Positions 25,641-35,157 of a DNA stretch of 64,000 nucleotides are shown piece after piece; the first letter of the stretch is position 1; each line of letters opens with the position of its first letter. Where the stretch lies: assembly GCF_012932565.1 (NCBI RefSeq), contig NZ_JABBYJ010000001.1, forward strand, positions 1,426,001 through 1,490,000, written 5' to 3'. Position numbers and translations under genes: made by a program. The DNA comes from Sneathiella limimaris (lineage in GTDB: Bacteria > Pseudomonadota > Alphaproteobacteria > Sneathiellales > Sneathiellaceae). A model generated the notes under the pieces. The model saw only the letters and a program-made list of their open reading frames with translations. It ran no database searches and was not told the origin of the DNA.

Positions 25641-26453
25641 TTAGTCAGAAGATCCGCCGAGCAGTCCCTTAACGGCACCGCCAACACCTTCAACTGCTTT
25701 TGATGCGCCAGACGCAGCACCAGCCGCCCCATCAGTGACACCTTTAGTAACGGATCCAAGACCATCCTGCAGGGATTGAAGGGTCTTGCCAACACCAAGA
25801 TCACCGATCACAGACATACTGCCAGCGGTAATAGATTCGATGATTTTCGCCGCGACTTCACCGGGATCCGCGCCGCCTTCTTCCTTGCCGATGTCTTTCA
25901 GGGTGATGGTTGGAAGGTTGCCTTCAATGCTTTTATTCATCGTGATCGGGGCTTTTACCACCACTTTACCGCCTTGAATGACGAGGCTGTCGATAATCAG
26001 CTTTGGACCTTCACCTTCTTCTGAGCTGGAGCTCTCGCTGCCGCCCATGGCTTTCACATAGTCATCAACATTTTTCTTAAGCGCGTCCAGATTGTTGCCG
26101 CCTTCTTTCAGCTCGTAAACAACTCGTGGCGCGTCCACCTTGATTGACGTGATGTGGATCAGCTCACCGCTTGTATCTGCGATATTCACTTCAACAGCGA
26201 TCTCTCCCAGTTCAAAAGCGTTTGGTTCCTCAAAACCAGATGGATTGCCGACGGTTAAACCGCGAAGACCACCCTTGCCGGAAGTCATATCGATGTCGAC
26301 CTCATTGAGGGAAACTTCTGACTGGGTCACTTCGGAGCCATATTCTTCAACGGCTGCGATAATGATTTTGTCCAGATTGAAATACACAACACCAACAACA
26401 ATCGCGATGATGATCACGAGTGCGGCGACAACGCCACCAATTATCTTACCCAT
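25641..26453 (-). CDS. AsmA-like membrane-anchored protein
   Basis: This protein of about 270 residues has one N-terminal helix (IIGGVVAALVIIIAIVVGVVY in the first 28 residues) and a periplasmic beta-rich region. Its pattern 'GKGGLRGLTVGNPSGFEEPNAF', 'HITSIKVDAPRVVYELKEG' resembles AsmA/DUF748 repeats. The C-terminus is Gly/Ala-rich. I chose the ATG at 26453 because GGAGGGG lies eight bases before it. An in-frame TTG at 26468 would include that ribosome site in the coding sequence. A role in outer-membrane lipid balance is inferred from the family. Confidence 0.72.
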   Translation of the reverse strand: MGKIIGGVVAALVIIIAIVVGVVYFNLDKIIIAAVEEYGSEVTQSEVSLNEVDIDMTSGKGGLRGLTVGNPSGFEEPNAFELGEIAVEVNIADTSGELIHITSIKVDAPRVVYELKEGGNNLDALKKNVDDYVKAMGGSESSSSEEGEGPKLIIDSLVIQGGKVVVKAPITMNKSIEGNLPTITLKDIGKEEGGADPGEVAAKIIESITAGSMSVIGDLGVGKTLQSLQDGLGSVTKGVTDGAAGAASGASKAVEGVGGAVKGLLGGSSD

Positions 26454-26703
26454 TGGAAACCCCTCCAATTATTTTGTGTCCCTTTCTGGTATAGCGCCGA
26501 TTGAAAGGTAGGTGCAATTCTTTAGTTCAGCTAATTTAGGACCCTTTGTCGCATTTTGGAGAAAAGCGATGAAAATCAATCATGGGTGGGTGACAGGCGC
26601 TCATAATTCATAATAAGATGCCGGACATAATAAGCTGACTTACTAATTTAGAGGCAAAACCAGATGGGGCTTGCCCTAGGGCGGAAATAAGAAAGGAATA
26701 AAA

Positions 26704-27846
26704 ATGGGACCTTTGGCTGGTGTGAAAATTGTGGAAATGGGCGGTATTGGACCAGGGCCCATGTGTGCGCTGCTCCTGGCAGATATGGGCGCGGACATTG
26801 TTCGGATTGACCGGATGGAGGATGCTGGCCTGGGTGTTCACACGGATCCAAAATACAATCTTTTAATGCGCGGGCGCCGGTCGGTCGCCGTTGACAGTAA
26901 ATCCGCGGAAGGGCGGGAGACCATCCTGAAACTGATTGAGCAGGCAGATGGCTTGATCGAAGGGTTTCGCCCCGGCGTGATGGAACGGCTCGGACTTGGA
27001 CCAGATGATGTCTTTGCCCGTAACCCGAAGATTGCCTATGGCCGGATGACAGGCTGGGGGCAGGATGGACCTATGGCGAAAGCGGCGGGTCATGACCTCA
27101 ATTACATTGCGCTGTCCGGTGCGCTGCATGCAATCGGCCGTAAAGATGGCCCACCAACACCCCCGTTGAACCTGGTTGGTGACTTTGGCGGTGGTGCCCT
27201 GTACTTGGCTATGGGCCTTTTGGCGGCAATTTTGGAATCAAAAACGTCCGGCAAGGGGCAAGTTGTTGATGTGTCCATGGTGGAAGGGGCAGCCAGCCTG
27301 ATGACCACTTTCTTTGGTCTGAAAGCAGCCGGTCGCTGGTCTGATGAGCGGGGCACTAACATTCTGGATAGTGGTGCCCATTTCTATGATGTTTATGAAA
27401 CATCAGATGGTGAGTATGTGTCCATTGGCTCCATCGAGGGCAAATTCTATAAATTGCTTCTGGAGCTGACGGGTCTTGATCAGGAAGAGTTGCCAAAACA
27501 GATGGATGAAAGCCAGTGGCCGATGCTGAAGGAAAAACTGGCTGGCGTCTTCAAGACCAAAACACGTGCCGAGTGGTGCGATATCATGGAAGGCACGGAT
27601 GTGTGTTTTGCGCCCGTTCTCAGCCTTTCGGAAGTGGCGGATCATCCGCACAACAAGGCGCGGGGGAGCTTTGTGGAAATTGACGGAGTTCTGCAGCCGG
27701 GTCCGGCACCAAAATTCTCTCGCACCCAAAGTGAAATTCAGCATCCACCTTGTTCGGCTGGCCAGCATACCGATGAAGCCCTTAGCGATTGGGGATTTGA
27801 TGCTGCTGCCATTTCAGACCTGAAAGCAAAGGGCGCTGTTCGCTAA
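26704..27846 (+). CDS. CaiB/BaiF CoA-transferase family, alpha-methylacyl-CoA racemase type
   Basis: This 380-residue protein has family III CoA-transferase motifs: '[19 protein letters not shown]', 'ADIVRIDR', '[16 protein letters not shown]' and '[12 protein letters not shown]'. His130, Asp160 (in 'LVGDFGGG') and a Glu in '[13 protein letters not shown]' correspond to the racemase catalytic residues, so epimerising 2-methylacyl-CoA thioesters is more likely than CoA transfer. That would serve breakdown of branched or isoprenoid acids. AGAAAGGAAT precedes the ATG. It is monocistronic, ending in a terminator. Confidence 0.9.
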   Translation: MGPLAGVKIVEMGGIGPGPMCALLLADMGADIVRIDRMEDAGLGVHTDPKYNLLMRGRRSVAVDSKSAEGRETILKLIEQADGLIEGFRPGVMERLGLGPDDVFARNPKIAYGRMTGWGQDGPMAKAAGHDLNYIALSGALHAIGRKDGPPTPPLNLVGDFGGGALYLAMGLLAAILESKTSGKGQVVDVSMVEGAASLMTTFFGLKAAGRWSDERGTNILDSGAHFYDVYETSDGEYVSIGSIEGKFYKLLLELTGLDQEELPKQMDESQWPMLKEKLAGVFKTKTRAEWCDIMEGTDVCFAPVLSLSEVADHPHNKARGSFVEIDGVLQPGPAPKFSRTQSEIQHPPCSAGQHTDEALSDWGFDAAAISDLKAKGAVR

Positions 27847-27870
27847 ACAGGGTTTTTAATCTGTGTATTA

Positions 27871-27897
27871 AAGGCCGGAATTTTTCCGGCCTTTTTT
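27871..27897 (+). terminator. Rho-independent terminator after racemase gene
   Basis: The stem AAGGCCGGAA pairs with TTCCGGCC around a short T loop and is followed by TTTTTT. It lies 25 bp beyond the stop. Confidence 0.88.
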
Positions 27898-27980
27898 CAT
27901 TTCACGGCAAGGTAGTCATCCTCTTGACCTTTTCTCCTTTATAAACGACTCTTAAGGGACGGTTTTAAAAGGGAAAGACC

Positions 27981-30900
27981 ATGCTGCTGAAACATCCAAA
28001 TGCCGACGATGGGGATGAAGCTCCACTTGTACTGGGAAGTCACGAGCAGGAGAAATCTGTTCGTCGATCAACCATGGCATCGCGGCTGTTTTTCCTGATG
28101 CTGTTTCTGACATCGGTGATCTGGCTAGCGGCTGTCCTTGTATATGCAGACCGAAATATTGGCTGGGCCAATGTCTTGCAGATGCTGCCCCATGAAATTG
28201 GGGCGTTTTTTGCTGGTGCTTTTGCTCCGTTGGCGTTTCTTTGGCTGCTCGGCGCGTATGCCCGGCGCGGAATTGATAATCGCCTGCAAGGTGCAAGTCT
28301 GGATGCCTTGCTGCGGGAGCTTTCGTATCCAAGCCCGGAAGCCGAGGCCCGCGTTGCCAGTCTGACGATGACCTTGCGACGTCATGCCCGGGAAATTCAG
28401 GCAGAGACAGAAAATGCCGCAACCCGTCTTCGCGAAGTCAACCAGCAACTGACAGGGCAGCAATCTGCTGCGCGCGAGGTGGTTGATAAACTTCTGAAAG
28501 ATACGGATCAGCTACAGGGCGAGCTGGATGCGCGAATTGCCGTGATCAATGCGTTGTTGAAGGAATCTTCTGAACAATCTGGCCGGCTTGATGAAATTGC
28601 ACTGGAACAGGATGCTAAGCTGAAAGAAGCCTACGCCTTAGCGGATGACCGTACAGCCGCGATTGAAGCTTCTCTAGCCCGTCAGATAGAGGCACTTGAA
28701 GAAGCGGTTGCGGTATCAGAAGCCAAGGCTGCAGCCATGACAGAGTTGCTATCCGGAACCAGTCAGGGGCTTGAAGCCGCGGCCGTTCGGATGCTGGAAA
28801 AAGCGAGCAGTGTCAGTGACGAGCTTGGAAGCCAAATCCGCAGCATTGATAACACCTCCGATCTGGCGCGGGAGAAAATGGATCGCGGTAGTGATCAGTT
28901 CAAACAGCGCATTGAGGAGATAGAGGATCTAAGCCGCCGGAGCCGGGCGGAGCTCGAAAAAGCCTCAGATGAGCTGCGGGAGCGGACCAGTGATATGGGA
29001 CAAACCGGGCAGGCCAGTGCGCAGCGACTCTTGGATCTTCGCGATCAAATGGCTACAAGCATTAGTCAGATCGAAACAGCCATGGAAACTCTTCAGGCGC
29101 GCCAGGCTGATTTCCGCGGTGAAGCCGACGAGGCAGTGAAAGATCTTGGGCATAACAGTGGCATGTTGTCTGATGAAGCACGCAAAATGGCCGGTATGTC
29201 GGCCGAGCTTGCCGACGAAATTCGCGGCGCCATGCAGGGTCTTCGTGATGAAATGCAGCAAATGCAGGATATGTTTAAGGCCACGCAGACCAACCTTGGC
29301 GATGTGGAGGCGATCCTACAAAAAGGCGAGACCTTGCTGAAAGACGCTGGCGCCCGGTCGCTTGCCAATGCGGATGACCTGAAGGAACGGCTTCGCGACT
29401 ATGCAGAAGAGCTGGATGGCAATACCAACCGCGCTGCCAGTCGTACCACAGAAATCCAGGATCAGTTCAAGAAGCAGATCCTCTCCTTGCAAGAGGCGGT
29501 GGGTCAGATTGATGAGCTCTCCCAAGATATTGCCGCCCGACTTGATAGCAACGTGGACAATCTGTCTAAAGCCAGCCTGGAAGCTAACAACCAAATCACC
29601 CAGCTTGGCAGTGGCTTCCAGCGGCAGGCAGAAGCGCTGAATGTGGCAGCCAGCCGTATGCGTGAAGAGTTGAAAGAAGCGGGTGAAGGGCTGAAACGGG
29701 AAACTCAGGATATTGAACAATCTGGCACTCGGACCTCTCGCAGTTTGCGTGAAGCGGTTTCTGAGTTGGAGCAGAAGCAGAAGGATCTGGCAACAGGTGC
29801 TGAGCTTTCCAGCTCTAAACTCTCCATGGCAATCGAGGAAGCGGTTCGTCATCATCAGGACCTGATGGCAAGCGCAGAACGGGCGACATTGCAGGCCCGC
29901 CAGTCTGGCGAAAATGCTCAGTCGCAAAGCGCAGAGCTTGCACGGATCGCAGAGAAAACTTCTGCCGAGCTGAGAGCTCTTGGTGATCAGGCTCATCAAT
30001 ATGTGGAAGGTCTTGAAGAGGCAGCCAGTCGGGCCCGTGCTGAGGGGGCCAGCTTGTCGGATGAAACTCATGCCAATGTGACCCGGATTGAGGATGCAAG
30101 CAAGGCCGCCAAAGAACAGTTTGAGGATCTCTCAGCGCTTTCCGAAAATGCTCGGATGAATGCAGAGAGTCTGGAAAAGGTTCTGCGCGAGGAGACAGCG
30201 GCCATGACGGAAGTCGCGCGAGATCTGGCTGAGAAATCCGAATATATAGAGAAATCATTGAGCGAACGGACGCGCCTTCTGGAGAAAACACGAGGCCTTT
30301 CCAATGTGGCAGGGGATGCGTACCGGCGCAAAACATTGGAGCTTGCTAAGGCTAGTGAGTTGATGCTGAGCGGTCTGCAGACAGCGGATGAGGCACTGAA
30401 CCGTCATCGCAAGCAGATTGAGAATACCCGTGCTCGTTTCCAGGTGGATCTGGATAGTCTGACCGATCAAATGAACCAGGCCGGAGAGAGGGCCAACCAC
30501 CTTTCTGAAGAGACCGCCAATACTTTCAAAACACGCGCTGAGCAGTTGGCCGCATATGTTGGAAATGTACAGGCTGGATCCGCGCGGATGCTGGAGCAGT
30601 TCGAGCAACAGAAGAAACGCTTGGAAGTAACCGCCCAGCAGGTCGAGAATTCCCTGAAACAAACATCCAACCTGTTGCAGGAAGAGAGCAAGAACCTGAA
30701 GGATGCTTCGACAACAGCTGCTGAAGAAGCGTTGATTTCCAGCCTGAAATTCCAGAAGCAGGCCGAACGGTTGAAAGAGGCTTCTGCACGGGTCCAACAG
30801 CAAAGTGAAGAGATCTCCGCCCGTCAGAAATCAAGAGGCGGGGAGGCCTTCCGAAAAGCTTCCGCTCTTATTATTGACAGCTTGCATTCAATTTCGATCG

Positions 30901-31199
30901 ATCTTGCTCGCTCCTTGGATAACACGCTTCCAGAAGAGCTCTGGAACCGATATCGCAAGGGAGAGAAAAGTATTTTCACTAAGAAGCTGTTGAAATCCCG
31001 GGATCAAGACAAGATCAAGACGCTTTATAAAGAAAGCGGGGATTTCCGTCGCTATGTGGATGAATATCGTCGGTCCTTCCGTCAGCTCCTGGAGGAGACT
31101 GAACAGTCTGAACATGCCAAGATGTTGTTTGAGACCTATTCCAGCTCTGACATTGGTAAGGTTTACTTCATGCTCAATGATGCCTTGGGTGATGACTAG
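27981..31199 (+). CDS. TipN-like polarity protein (two helices plus long coiled coil)
   Basis: This 1,072-residue protein has two N-terminal transmembrane helices (about residues 35-55 and 72-92), then about 850 residues of continuous heptad-rich coiled coil. A conserved globular C-terminal domain starts near residue 950 ('SALIIDSLHSISIDLARSL', later 'SSSDIGKVYFMLNDAL'). The layout and the C-terminal motif match the TipN/birth-scar family, which marks the new pole and orients cell division in Caulobacter and relatives. TipN itself is about 880 residues, so this one is longer in the coil. Orthology is inferred. It sits alone between terminators. Confidence 0.7.
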   Translation: MLLKHPNADDGDEAPLVLGSHEQEKSVRRSTMASRLFFLMLFLTSVIWLAAVLVYADRNIGWANVLQMLPHEIGAFFAGAFAPLAFLWLLGAYARRGIDNRLQGASLDALLRELSYPSPEAEARVASLTMTLRRHAREIQAETENAATRLREVNQQLTGQQSAAREVVDKLLKDTDQLQGELDARIAVINALLKESSEQSGRLDEIALEQDAKLKEAYALADDRTAAIEASLARQIEALEEAVAVSEAKAAAMTELLSGTSQGLEAAAVRMLEKASSVSDELGSQIRSIDNTSDLAREKMDRGSDQFKQRIEEIEDLSRRSRAELEKASDELRERTSDMGQTGQASAQRLLDLRDQMATSISQIETAMETLQARQADFRGEADEAVKDLGHNSGMLSDEARKMAGMSAELADEIRGAMQGLRDEMQQMQDMFKATQTNLGDVEAILQKGETLLKDAGARSLANADDLKERLRDYAEELDGNTNRAASRTTEIQDQFKKQILSLQEAVGQIDELSQDIAARLDSNVDNLSKASLEANNQITQLGSGFQRQAEALNVAASRMREELKEAGEGLKRETQDIEQSGTRTSRSLREAVSELEQKQKDLATGAELSSSKLSMAIEEAVRHHQDLMASAERATLQARQSGENAQSQSAELARIAEKTSAELRALGDQAHQYVEGLEEAASRARAEGASLSDETHANVTRIEDASKAAKEQFEDLSALSENARMNAESLEKVLREETAAMTEVARDLAEKSEYIEKSLSERTRLLEKTRGLSNVAGDAYRRKTLELAKASELMLSGLQTADEALNRHRKQIENTRARFQVDLDSLTDQMNQAGERANHLSEETANTFKTRAEQLAAYVGNVQAGSARMLEQFEQQKKRLEVTAQQVENSLKQTSNLLQEESKNLKDASTTAAEEALISSLKFQKQAERLKEASARVQQQSEEISARQKSRGGEAFRKASALIIDSLHSISIDLARSLDNTLPEELWNRYRKGEKSIFTKKLLKSRDQDKIKTLYKESGDFRRYVDEYRRSFRQLLEETEQSEHAKMLFETYSSSDIGKVYFMLNDALGDD

Positions 31200-31271
31200 G
31201 AATTGATGGACATCTTTCGTTCATCTGAGTACGGTTCATATTAAAATTTACAGCTACTAGAGGGGTTTAGG

Positions 31272-31643
31272 ATGACTGACCAGCCGTCCAAGGATGTTGT
31301 GAGTGAGGCCAAGGCGCAAGGGACTGCCAAGATGGCCCAGATAGTCTATTTTCTTTATCTCGCGGCTATCGTTGTGCCAATGGCCAATGTGGTCGGTGTG
31401 ATCATGGCCTATGTCAATAAGGGTGATGCTGCCCCCTGGGTACAAAGCCATTACCAGTTTCAGATCCGTACCTTTTGGATTTCCCTCCTGATCGGATTTA
31501 TTGGTGCGGCTCTGACAGCAGTCTTTGTTGGCTTTCTCGTACTGCTGGCGTTGCTCATCTGGTATATCCTTCGCTGCGTAAAAGGTCTTAAATACCTGGA
31601 TCAGAAAACACCTTACCCGGATCCTAAAACCTGGAAATGGTAA
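31272..31643 (+). CDS. DUF4870/Tic20-like membrane protein
   Basis: This 123-residue protein has three predicted helices. The first is 'AQIVYFLYLAAIVVPMANVV', then 'YVNKGDAAPWVQSHYQFQIRT' contains the family's charged linker, and the last hydrophobic segment ends in 'YILRCVKGLKYL'. The pattern fits the Tic20/DUF4870 family, small membrane proteins of unknown role. GAGGGGTTTAGG precedes the ATG. It is bounded by its own terminator. Confidence 0.8.
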   Translation: MTDQPSKDVVSEAKAQGTAKMAQIVYFLYLAAIVVPMANVVGVIMAYVNKGDAAPWVQSHYQFQIRTFWISLLIGFIGAALTAVFVGFLVLLALLIWYILRCVKGLKYLDQKTPYPDPKTWKW

Positions 31644-31649
31644 GCCATT

Positions 31650-31674
31650 AAAAAACCTGCCTTTTGGCGGGTTT
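31650..31674. terminator. Bidirectional terminator between DUF4870 gene and capsule operon
   Basis: The stem AAACCTGCC/GGCGGGTTT has a TT loop-closing region, one G-T pair and A-runs on the left. It lies between two convergent stops (31643 and 31677) and can serve both strands. Confidence 0.7.
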
Positions 31675-31676
31675 AG

Positions 31677-33296
31677 TCAGAACTCTGTGGTTAAAAATGT
31701 TTCTGCAGAGATGATCCGGAACTCACGATCCAGGTAGAATGGATAGTGGATTAAGGTTCCAAATATGAGTTGTTCGATTGATAATTTTCTTTGTCGTCGC
31801 GACAGATCTAAACCTCCTCTGTCATCGGTCAGTCCCCAACCGGCATAAAACGGGCCGCCATAAGTTGTCACCGAAATGCCTCTAAGCAGGGCTTCAAATC
31901 CCAGAAGGGAGGTCATGGTGCAAACCTGGTCAATAGACGGGAGTAACTGGTCTATCGATCCGGTGTTTAGAATAATGTCTGCGTATTCTTTGGCGTTCTC
32001 AACTGAAATCGCACCTTCTCTACCTGCCTTTTCCACATCCGGGTGAGGTTTGTAGAGAATACGGGCTTTTGGAAAATCTTCTCGAACTTTTTGTAGGAGT
32101 TTCAGGTTAGATTGAATGACATTTGTTCCGGTGATAATAGAGGCATCGTCCTCGACCTGACCAGGGACCAAGATGGTTTTTTTCTCTGAGAGTGGAAGCT
32201 TCAGAGGCTCGTCTTGCAGATTATACTTGTTAAGTTTCTTCTCAAGGATAGTTTTCAGAAGCTCTGCAGCCCGATCTTTTTCGAATTTTGAAAATTCATG
32301 TGTGTTTAAAAACCTCTCCAGATCACTTGCCTGAGAGGGATTGTAGTAAATGCCACTTCTGTCTATCACCAGAGATTGAGCAGGGACTAGATGTGCACCC
32401 AGTCCTTTTGAGCGGATAAAGCCGTCTTCCATATGGATAATGCTGACACTGGTCCTTTCTGATGCCAGGCCTGGAAATTGTGGGAGCTTTGATGACCAGA
32501 CTAAAATTTCGCCATCTCTTTCATTTCTCCAGTCTAAAGCCGCGGCATCATCGTTGAAGAACCTAATTTTTGAGGGTGCGAGCATTTTTTTGATATGGCC
32601 GCGTTTCCATTTAGAAAACCCAAGACAGGCAAGTACGGGCGGCAAAAGACGCTTGAACCGGCTTTTTGCAAGAACATCATAGAGCAGGTTTTCTTGTGCT
32701 TTCAGGCTAGTTTGGTTTGGAAATTGCCAGCCGTCTTTCTGGAAAAGGTCGTATAGAATGGCAATTTTCTTATCCCTATCCCATTGGTGTCGCTCCTCAA
32801 TTCCGCTTTTGGTCAACCGGTAAACCGGAACGTCCAGCAACTGACAAAACAAGGTGACGATGTCCGCCTGAGAAAGGACTTTTCCCGCTTTAGCGAGATG
32901 GTAGATCCATCCTGGCTTAATTGGGGATGGTTTGAAGAGTGGCAGGGGAAAGCTCTTAACAGCCAAGTGCGTGAGAGTTATACCATTCTCAGTTGCCAAT
33001 AAAGTGCCGTTTTTATGCGCTGGCCAAAGGTCTGGGTTGATATCCGTTAGGCAAAGCCGCGCGTCGGCATTCAGGCTTCCATAGGTTTGTTGAAAGGCCT
33101 GAATATAGCTGTCCAGAATTTTCTGCAGTTCACCTGGGACATCTTCCAGGGAAGCGCTATCATTTAAGCGAATGCTTCCCTGAAAACGGTCATTTGCAAC
33201 TCTAAGGCCTAGGAACCACCGATTCCTTTGAAAAGAGGATTGCTGATCTTTGGTTCGTGGCTTTTCTTCCCAAGCATCATGTTCGGACATGTTCAT
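31677..33296 (-). CDS. Capsule polysaccharide synthesis protein, KpsC/KpsS-like Kdo transferase
   Basis: This 539-residue protein shows the capsule polysaccharide synthesis (PF05159) blocks: 'ILVPGQVEDDASI' near residue 385, 'ILYKPHPDVE' near 420, and 'TMTSLLGFEALLRGISV' followed by 'TYGGPFYAGWGLTDDR' near 465-500. In the Kps systems KpsC and KpsS build the poly-Kdo linker on phosphatidylglycerol that anchors the capsule for export. KpsC (about 675) has two such halves and KpsS (about 390) one; this has one clear domain with a longer N-terminus. It is the last gene of a four-gene minus-strand export operon and overlaps the KpsE start by 20 bases. Confidence 0.85.
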   Translation of the reverse strand: MNMSEHDAWEEKPRTKDQQSSFQRNRWFLGLRVANDRFQGSIRLNDSASLEDVPGELQKILDSYIQAFQQTYGSLNADARLCLTDINPDLWPAHKNGTLLATENGITLTHLAVKSFPLPLFKPSPIKPGWIYHLAKAGKVLSQADIVTLFCQLLDVPVYRLTKSGIEERHQWDRDKKIAILYDLFQKDGWQFPNQTSLKAQENLLYDVLAKSRFKRLLPPVLACLGFSKWKRGHIKKMLAPSKIRFFNDDAAALDWRNERDGEILVWSSKLPQFPGLASERTSVSIIHMEDGFIRSKGLGAHLVPAQSLVIDRSGIYYNPSQASDLERFLNTHEFSKFEKDRAAELLKTILEKKLNKYNLQDEPLKLPLSEKKTILVPGQVEDDASIITGTNVIQSNLKLLQKVREDFPKARILYKPHPDVEKAGREGAISVENAKEYADIILNTGSIDQLLPSIDQVCTMTSLLGFEALLRGISVTTYGGPFYAGWGLTDDRGGLDLSRRQRKLSIEQLIFGTLIHYPFYLDREFRIISAETFLTTEF

Positions 33297-34500
33297 GAAT
33301 TGCCGAGATTATCAGCAGGCAAAGTCCATAAATGATGGATAGCCCGATAAAAATTGAGAGGACTTCTTTCCAGCGAATTGGTTCCGTTGGCTCTTCCGGG
33401 AAGCTTGGAGGGACAAATGGCACCAGGTAGACACTTTGACGGGAAGCCTCATTTCGAACTGCATCCAGCGTTATTAAAGTGTCTTCGTAAACTTTTTTGT
33501 TCACCTCAACCAGTAACTGGAGTTCTTCAAAAGCTTCCAATTGTGCACTCATGTCAGAGGCACTTGAGTTTCCAAGCCGTTTTAATTCCCGTTGTTTTTC
33601 GACTTCAAGAGCAGCGATTTTAGATTTTATCGCTACGATTTGAGGGCTTGTATCGGCAAGGTAGCTTCTCATTTCTGCCATTTCAGTGCGCGCCTGTGCT
33701 ATTTGAGCCTCCAGTTTCGACACTTGAGCCATGATGGCGGCAGCGTTTACATTTGGATCTACGAACTGAGAAGAACTTCGAAAATCAGCTAGGCGTTTGG
33801 CAGACTCTAGGTATTTGTTTTTCGCTTTTTCGAGTTCTTTTTCAGCAAACTTGATTGAGTCGTGTTTGGCGCGGTCTGAGACCTGATCCACCATCTCTTC
33901 GCTGAGGCGGGTTATCTCCATGGCAATCAATGTAGCTTCCTCAGGCGTGAAGGCTTTTACCTGAACTTCTAGCGTTCCAGTACCATCATCAGAAACAATG
34001 ACAAAATCTTCAAAGTATTTCTTGAGATCTTCCTGAGATGCATCTGTGGGAAGACGAGCATAGCTGTCTATATTGGAGTTTGAATAGATCGTCCTGATCG
34101 GAACTGAATGAGACAGCTTTTCAAGCAGATCATTGGAGTGAACATACTCAGCCACCATGTTGAGGTCTTGGCTACCTGCACCCCGTCCCAATGCTCCCAT
34201 TATACCTCCCAATGCAGAAGGGGAGTGGGAGGATTCAGTGCTTTTGACAACCAGCCGCATTTCGCTTACATAAATATCAGACGCGACAAAATAATAGTAA
34301 ACAAAGGCAAATGTACTGGGGACCAGGACTAGAAGTGCATATCCAAGTATGACAAAAACACCAACCAATGAACGTTTTCGTTGCGGGTTGGCAGGGTATT
34401 GAGAAGTCTCTTGCAGCGTCTGGCTCCCAGACTTGTCAGTCGTGATCTCTTGGGCCCCTTTATTCGTGAGCTCCTGATTTTGCTTTGCAGGAATATTCAA
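33277..34500 (-). CDS. Capsule export inner-membrane/periplasmic adaptor (KpsE/CtrB family)
   Basis: This 407-residue polysaccharide co-polymerase-like protein has a cytoplasmic N-terminus and a first helix at about residues 47-72 ('VFVILGYALLVLVPSTFAFV'). A periplasmic region follows with Wzz-like 'SDIYVSEMRLVVKST' and a coiled coil (about 205-330), and a second helix lies near 382-402. 'PFVPPSFPEEPTEP' before the last helix is typical of the family. It links the KpsMT transporter to the outer-membrane channel. Its gene is seven bases after the KpsT gene. Confidence 0.9.
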   Translation of the reverse strand: MNIPAKQNQELTNKGAQEITTDKSGSQTLQETSQYPANPQRKRSLVGVFVILGYALLVLVPSTFAFVYYYFVASDIYVSEMRLVVKSTESSHSPSALGGIMGALGRGAGSQDLNMVAEYVHSNDLLEKLSHSVPIRTIYSNSNIDSYARLPTDASQEDLKKYFEDFVIVSDDGTGTLEVQVKAFTPEEATLIAMEITRLSEEMVDQVSDRAKHDSIKFAEKELEKAKNKYLESAKRLADFRSSSQFVDPNVNAAAIMAQVSKLEAQIAQARTEMAEMRSYLADTSPQIVAIKSKIAALEVEKQRELKRLGNSSASDMSAQLEAFEELQLLVEVNKKVYEDTLITLDAVRNEASRQSVYLVPFVPPSFPEEPTEPIRWKEVLSIFIGLSIIYGLCLLIISAIHEHVRT

Positions 34501-34506
34501 CTTACA

Positions 34507-35157
34507 TTAGCCTTTTTTATAAAATGAGATCGCATCTTCCAAATCTTCGAAGACAATAAACTTTGAATCTCTCAGAACCAAGCCCATATCGCAATAGTTT
34601 CGGATCGTTCCCGGGTTATGGGAGACCATGATCAGGCCAGACCGGTGACGCCTAGCGGCAAAAGCTTTCTGGGCTTTTTCTCTAAACCATTGATCGCCAA
34701 CTGAAGTGATTTCGTCAATTAGGTAAAAGTCAAAATCAATTGCCAAGCTTAAGCCAAAGGCAATTCGAGAGCGCATACCTGAAGAGTAGGTTTTGATTGG
34801 CATGTTTATATATTCGCCAATTTCCGCGAAATCTTCGACAAACTCAGTGACGTAATTGATATTTGCCCCATATATCCGAGATATGAAGCGAATATTTTCT
34901 TTAGCTGTGAGTTCTGCATGAAAACCACCTGCAAACCCAAGTGGCCAAGATACGCGCGCGTTGGAAATTCTAATTCGTCCTTTGTCGGGGCGTTCTGAGC
35001 CACCGATCATTCGTAAAATTGTGGATTTCCCAGAGCCGTTTCGGCCAAGAATCCCGATATGTTTATCCGTTGGGAGGGCAATGCTAATATTCTTGAGGAT
35101 TTCCCTATATCCAGTTTTTGTTGGGTATCCTTTTGAAACTCTGTCAAATAATATCAT
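34507..35157 (-). CDS. kpsT: Capsular polysaccharide ABC transporter ATPase (KpsT/CtrD)
   Basis: This 216-residue ABC ATPase has Walker A 'GRNGSGKST' (residues 38-46), an ABC signature in the form 'YSSGMRSRIAFGLSL' near 122, and Walker B 'FYLIDEITSVGD'. The length (about 216-225) and the SSGM signature are those of KpsT/CtrD, which energises export of lipid-linked capsule. Its ATG overlaps the KpsM stop by four bases. The complete active-site set is present. Confidence 0.93.
   Translation of the reverse strand: MILFDRVSKGYPTKTGYREILKNISIALPTDKHIGILGRNGSGKSTILRMIGGSERPDKGRIRISNARVSWPLGFAGGFHAELTAKENIRFISRIYGANINYVTEFVEDFAEIGEYINMPIKTYSSGMRSRIAFGLSLAIDFDFYLIDEITSVGDQWFREKAQKAFAARRHRSGLIMVSHNPGTIRNYCDMGLVLRDSKFIVFEDLEDAISFYKKG

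Noticed and set aside
29316-30071. 251-aa minus-strand ORF inside the TipN-like gene
   Set aside because: Leu/Cys/Phe-rich mirror of a coiled-coil frame; a usual artefact of alanine/glutamate-rich coding DNA.
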